Assembly (NCBI GenBank): GCA_947581865.1
Contig: CANPWA010000008.1
Span: 1-64,000 of the forward strand
DNA from: an uncultured Acetatifactor sp.
GTDB taxonomy: Bacteria; Bacillota; Clostridia; Lachnospirales; Lachnospiraceae
DNA: 64,000 nucleotides
Direction: 5' to 3'
Numbering within the stretch: position 1 is the stretch's first letter; every line of letters begins with the position of its first letter. The notes beneath the pieces were generated by a model that was given only the letters and a program-made list of their open reading frames with translations, was not told the DNA's origin and searched no databases. The translations under genes and the position numbers were made by a program. Shown piece by piece: positions 60,399-64,000 of the stretch.

Positions 60399-61933
60399 TA
60401 CGCCTTATGCCCTCCGATCTGACTGTTGCGCTCCCGCGCCGTAGCCCCTTCCTCCAGGTTCATCCCTTTCAGGATGGCGTTTTTGCCGTATTTTTTCTTG
60501 ATGTCCAGAACAGCCTGCTGTATGCGCCGCTCTTTCGCCAGCTGTTCCTCCTCATCCGCCCGCTTTTTTTCCAGATCCATACTATCGTCGAACAAGCTTA
60601 ACTGCTCATATTCTGCGTCCTCCTCGGCTCTTTTTACGGCATCCTGCTCCCCGATCACATGGTTTGCCGTGACATTCAGCCGCCGGATGAGAAGCTTCGG
60701 GTTGACGATCCTTTGGTACAGGTCCGTCACCGCCTCCGTGATCAGCCTTGCCGAGGATGTAAAACGCCCCAGATTCGCAGTGCCATGGGCGTGTCTGGGC
60801 ACCTTTCTGCCATAGTGGTCCGTGGTCACCGGTCCCCTGTATTGTTCCCGGATGTGCTCATCGCTTAAATTTTCAATATCATACCCCACCGTCACCACTA
60901 TCTGATCGGTGACGAGCCCTTTATCCACCAGCTCCAGCGCCAGCAGATCTGCCATCTCCCGCAGGACCAGCTTCGCTTTCTCAAATTCATAAGGGCAGTG
61001 GAGCACCTGCCCGGATCCTAAGCTGTTGGATTCCGGTTTGTACGCCTTGATCTGTTCTATCGTACAGGGTTCCCATCCCCAGGCATGATCGATCAAAAGT
61101 TCCGCGTTCACCCCGAAGAGATGATATAACAAATCCTCGTTATAATATTCCTCCGGGCTGCCCAGGGAACAGCGCGCCACATCCCCCATGGTGAAAATGC
61201 CGTTTTCCTCAAGTTTTCTGGCACAGCCCGGTCCCACCCTCCAAAAATCCGTCAGCGGTCTGTGGTTCCAGAGAAGCTTACGGTATGAGAGCTCGTCCAA
61301 CTGTGCGATCCTCACCCCGTTTTCATCCGGCATAATGTGTTTTGCCACGATATCCATGGCAACCTTGCACAGATAGAGATTGGTCCCGATGCCCGCCGCG
61401 GCGGTGATACCGGTGGTTCCCAGCACGTCCCGTATGATCTCTGCCGCCAGCTGCGCGGCGCTCATTTTATAGATTCCCAGATAGTGCGTGACATCCATGA
61501 ACACTTCGTCCACGGAGTACACATGAATATCCTCGGGCGCCACATATTTTAAGTAAATCTGATAGATGTCCGCGCTGTACTTCATATAATATGCCATTCT
61601 GGGCGGCGCCGCGATATAGTCTGCCTCCAGCGAAGGGTCTTCCTGAAGCGCCGCCGCGTCAAACGATTTCCCTGAAAATTCTTTTCCCCCGATCCGGTGT
61701 CTCCGCTCCCGGTTGACCTCCCGCATCCTCTGCACCACCTCAAACAGCCGGGCGCGCCCGGAAATTCCGTATGCCTTCAGGGATGGGGACACCGCCAGAC
61801 AGATCGTCTTCTCGGTGCGGCTTTTATCTGCCACCACCAGATTCGTCGCAAGCGGGTCCAGCCCCCGCTCCACACACTCCACGGAGGCATAGAAAGATTT
61901 TAGATCAATGGCGATATAACTGTTTTCGGACAT
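60398..61933 (-). CDS. Y-family translesion DNA polymerase (UmuC/UvrX-like)
   Basis: The 511-residue Y-family polymerase has the palm motif YIAIDLKSFYASVECVERG, the catalytic SVDE (YSVDEVFMDVTHYLG), the helix-hairpin-helix region (about 225-260) and the little-finger domain (about 300-430). A Glu/Lys-rich C-terminal extension (about 455-511) follows. It inserts bases opposite DNA lesions and may be SOS-induced; I see no clear LexA box upstream. It is inserted between spoIIP and lepA. Confidence 0.9.
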   Translation of the reverse strand: MSENSYIAIDLKSFYASVECVERGLDPLATNLVVADKSRTEKTICLAVSPSLKAYGISGRARLFEVVQRMREVNRERRHRIGGKEFSGKSFDAAALQEDPSLEADYIAAPPRMAYYMKYSADIYQIYLKYVAPEDIHVYSVDEVFMDVTHYLGIYKMSAAQLAAEIIRDVLGTTGITAAAGIGTNLYLCKVAMDIVAKHIMPDENGVRIAQLDELSYRKLLWNHRPLTDFWRVGPGCARKLEENGIFTMGDVARCSLGSPEEYYNEDLLYHLFGVNAELLIDHAWGWEPCTIEQIKAYKPESNSLGSGQVLHCPYEFEKAKLVLREMADLLALELVDKGLVTDQIVVTVGYDIENLSDEHIREQYRGPVTTDHYGRKVPRHAHGTANLGRFTSSARLITEAVTDLYQRIVNPKLLIRRLNVTANHVIGEQDAVKRAEEDAEYEQLSLFDDSMDLEKKRADEEEQLAKERRIQQAVLDIKKKYGKNAILKGMNLEEGATARERNSQIGGHKA

Positions 61934-62028
61934 CCTTCTCTCCTCCCTTCGTCATTCATCCGTCCGTATATATTATAAACCATTTTGCCCCGATGCGGTA
62001 GCCCCTGTCGTCTGCCGCCGGGCATTCT

Positions 62029-63303
62029 TCATTCTTCTTTTGAGAGCACCATATCCAACACATGGGCCAAAGGGTCACAGGCGTTCATCGCCTCCTCCAC
62101 CGTGTTGTTCTGTGCGCCCAGCTCCACCAAAAGACTTCGGGAGCGCAGGTGCATATTATAACGGTAGCCCTTCAGATAAATCTTTCTCGTCAGCCCCGGA
62201 TAATATTCCGCGCACTTCAACTGCATCTGAAAAGAAAAGGCGAGATTTCCGTCAATATTTTCATTTTTGAGATAGTCGATATCTCCCGATTGTTTCGTGC
62301 GGGACAGCCCGTTAAAAAACATAAACCTCGCCGTGGGTCTTCCGTCCAGATCCATCACAAGTCTGGTTTCCTCCGCCATCTGATCCCGGTGCAGATCGAT
62401 CACCACCTGGATAGAGGGATGTTCCTTTAAGATCTGCTCCAGCGCGGGCAGCGCCCTGCCATAGGCATCATCCCTGCCGTCCACATCATATCCTCCCGTG
62501 TGGTGCAGCACCGTGTAACCGTATTCCTCCCGCAGGATTTGTGCGAGACGCTCCCCCACCCCCACGATGGATGTATTCACATCGCCGGGGACAGAATCCG
62601 CAAATGCCTCCTGCGAGTGGGTATGATAAATTAAAATCTGTGGTTCCTCCCCTCCCTTCTGCAGACTCAGGTCCTCGGACAGCAGTTTCTCAACATCCAG
62701 CTGATCCCGGCCCGCCATGGTATTGGCATCTATGGTATAAAAACTGCCTATCAGCGACTCATAATCCGCATACTCCTCCGGATCGATCCGCATCATCTTC
62801 TGTGTGTGGGGTATAAAAGCCCGGGCAGACTGCCAGGCAAGCTGATTTTCCTCCCACACAAGATTCTGAAGCTTTGTCTCGTCGGCCAGATTCTCCTGCA
62901 GGGTTGTCTCAAAGGAGGCGCTCTCCGCCAGTTCCTCGCAGGAGAGCACCCGGGAATGCCCGTCTTCCTCCCGGATCGCCGCCGTACCGCTGTCTGTATC
63001 TTTCTCATCCCTCACCATGCCGTACAAGGGCAGGATGGTCTCCATCTGTGTGTATGTCACCCACTGGGCACAGCTCTCCTCCGCTCCCTGTGCCACACAG
63101 GGCATGTACTGCACATAGAGCTCCTGTGTCAGTTCTCCCGCCAGCCCTTCCCCGAATAATTTCCAAAAGGGCGTCTTTCCATCCTCCCCATCCCTTTTCC
63201 ACGCCGTCAGAAGCAATATTAAAAGGGCCAATCCTGCCAACAGTCTGCCGGATCCGCCCTTCCTTTTGTCCCTGTGACCCCTGTTGACCGCTCTATGCCG
63301 CAT
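62029..63303 (-). CDS. spoIIP: Stage II sporulation protein P
   Basis: SpoIIP is the amidase/endopeptidase of the DMP engulfment machine. I start at the ATG at 63303 (MRHRAVNRGHRDKRKGG), with AAGGA nine bases upstream, giving 424 residues; a GTG eight codons earlier is possible. A membrane helix (about 22-34, LLAGLALLILLLT) anchors it. The amidase domain has the zinc motif QILIYHTHSQEAF and VIDLHRDQ, and a conserved C-terminus (LVELGAQNNTVEEAMN). It follows gpr by 46 bp. Confidence 0.93.
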   Translation of the reverse strand: MRHRAVNRGHRDKRKGGSGRLLAGLALLILLLTAWKRDGEDGKTPFWKLFGEGLAGELTQELYVQYMPCVAQGAEESCAQWVTYTQMETILPLYGMVRDEKDTDSGTAAIREEDGHSRVLSCEELAESASFETTLQENLADETKLQNLVWEENQLAWQSARAFIPHTQKMMRIDPEEYADYESLIGSFYTIDANTMAGRDQLDVEKLLSEDLSLQKGGEEPQILIYHTHSQEAFADSVPGDVNTSIVGVGERLAQILREEYGYTVLHHTGGYDVDGRDDAYGRALPALEQILKEHPSIQVVIDLHRDQMAEETRLVMDLDGRPTARFMFFNGLSRTKQSGDIDYLKNENIDGNLAFSFQMQLKCAEYYPGLTRKIYLKGYRYNMHLRSRSLLVELGAQNNTVEEAMNACDPLAHVLDMVLSKEE

Positions 63304-63349
63304 CAGAGAGATTCCTTCCGCACACACCTCCCTCTAGTATATGAGCCGC

Positions 63350-64000
63350 TCATCCGTCACAGACTACATTATTTTTCTCCATCGCCATATTGATCCCCTC
63401 GGACAAGGTGAAACTCACCCGCTTGATCACCGCGTCGATATCCTTTCCCGTCATATACATATTGTTCAGCTCCGCGAATGCAAGACGGCTGTCAAACTTC
63501 TTGTCCATCTCCTCATCCAGCCATTTTTTCAGCGCATCCCCCACGATGGTAGCCGCGTCAACCACTGTGGGCACGCCGATGGCGATCACGGGTATGCCCA
63601 GTTCCTCCTCGGTGAGAGCATTGCGGTGATTGCCCACACCCGAGCCGGGCTGTATCCCCGTGTTGGTGATCTGTATCGTCCGGTTGAGCCGTCTGGTGCT
63701 GCGCGCTGCCAGCGCGTCGATCACGATCAGCAGATCGGGCGTGGTCTCGGACACGACTCCCTTCACGATCTCCGCCGTCTCCATACCGGTCTTGGCCATG
63801 ACGCCCGGCTCCATGCTGCTCACCAGATTCATCCTGCTGCAGTTGTACGCCGCCTTGCCGTACTCTTTCACCACATGGCGCGTGATAAACAGATTGTCTA
63901 CCACCTGTGGTCCGAGGGAATCTGCCGTCACCTCACGGTTTCCCAGCCCCACCACCAGGACGGAAAGCTCCCGGTCCCCGTCCGGGATCAGATCCAGTAA
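63350..64000 (-). CDS. gpr: Spore germination protease GPR, C-terminal part (runs off the window)
   Basis: GPR degrades small acid-soluble spore proteins during germination. The window holds the last 216 codons; the 5' part lies beyond 64000. The core LVVGLGNREVTADSLGP, LVSSMEPGVMAKTGMET and LIVIDALAARSTRRLN match the family. The conserved acidic residues of the A25 family, including the two Asp residues, are upstream of or within this visible part. It is the usual neighbour of spoIIP. Confidence 0.93.
   Translation of the reverse strand, partial: LLDLIPDGDRELSVLVVGLGNREVTADSLGPQVVDNLFITRHVVKEYGKAAYNCSRMNLVSSMEPGVMAKTGMETAEIVKGVVSETTPDLLIVIDALAARSTRRLNRTIQITNTGIQPGSGVGNHRNALTEEELGIPVIAIGVPTVVDAATIVGDALKKWLDEEMDKKFDSRLAFAELNNMYMTGKDIDAVIKRVSFTLSEGINMAMEKNNVVCDG

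Overview
The window comes from a motile, endospore-forming Firmicute, most probably a member of the Lachnospiraceae. Three things point there: a topA-codY-flgB junction followed by the Clostridia-type flagellar operon, sporulation genes (gpr, spoIIP, sigK), and a Gram-positive type IV pilus locus in DNA of fairly high G+C. Every protein-coding gene I accept lies on the minus strand, so transcription runs from high to low coordinates. Many long plus-strand reading frames are shadows of these genes.

Region by region, from low to high coordinates. 1-16625 is one flagellar gene series. In transcription order it is flgB, flgC, fliE, fliF, fliG, fliH, fliI, fliJ, a YlxF/MgtE-N-like gene, fliK, flgD, a TIGR02530-type gene, flgE, flbD, motA, motB, fliL, fliM and fliY (cut by the window edge), with a good SigA promoter before flgB. 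16878-19895 holds codY and topA. 20149-32295 is a type IV pilus operon with its own consensus promoter: pilB, pilC, a major pilin, prepilin peptidase, a second pilin, a fused pilM-pilN, pilO, and four GspI/K/H/J-like minor pilins, the last being 703 residues long. 32393-43627 carries an LtaS-like sulfatase, tRNA-Glu(CUC), polC, ispG, dprA and yifB. 43939-46129 is pilT behind a degenerate HD-GYP gene with a strong promoter.

The most interesting region is 46296-56259. A tyrosine recombinase with all catalytic residues lies beside a 185-bp element bounded by perfect 16-bp inverted repeats (55208-55223 and 55377-55392). The element carries a consensus SigA promoter whose -35 lies inside it and whose -10 lies in the right repeat. 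As given, the promoter fires rightwards, antisense to the recombinase gene. Inversion would rebuild exactly the same promoter facing left, in front of up to nine co-directional genes: an HExxH protein of unknown family, an amidase-lysozyme fusion, two DUF2589 proteins, two small unknown proteins, a STAS anti-anti-sigma factor, a GNAT-like protein and a SpoIIE-type phosphatase with an anti-sigma kinase domain. This looks like a phase-variable operon, drawn here in the OFF state. The switch itself is read directly from sequence; what the operon does is not known to me.

56345-64000 holds sigK (with a SigK-like promoter), hemW, lepA, a small protein plus Y-family polymerase, spoIIP and gpr (cut by the window edge). 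The gpr-spoIIP-lepA-hemW order matches Bacillus subtilis apart from the polymerase pair. A recurrent oddity is short tandem duplication, seen inside coding regions (fliY, polC, dprA, the flgB 3' end) and between genes (34.6, 34.9, 40.8 and 43.7 kb).
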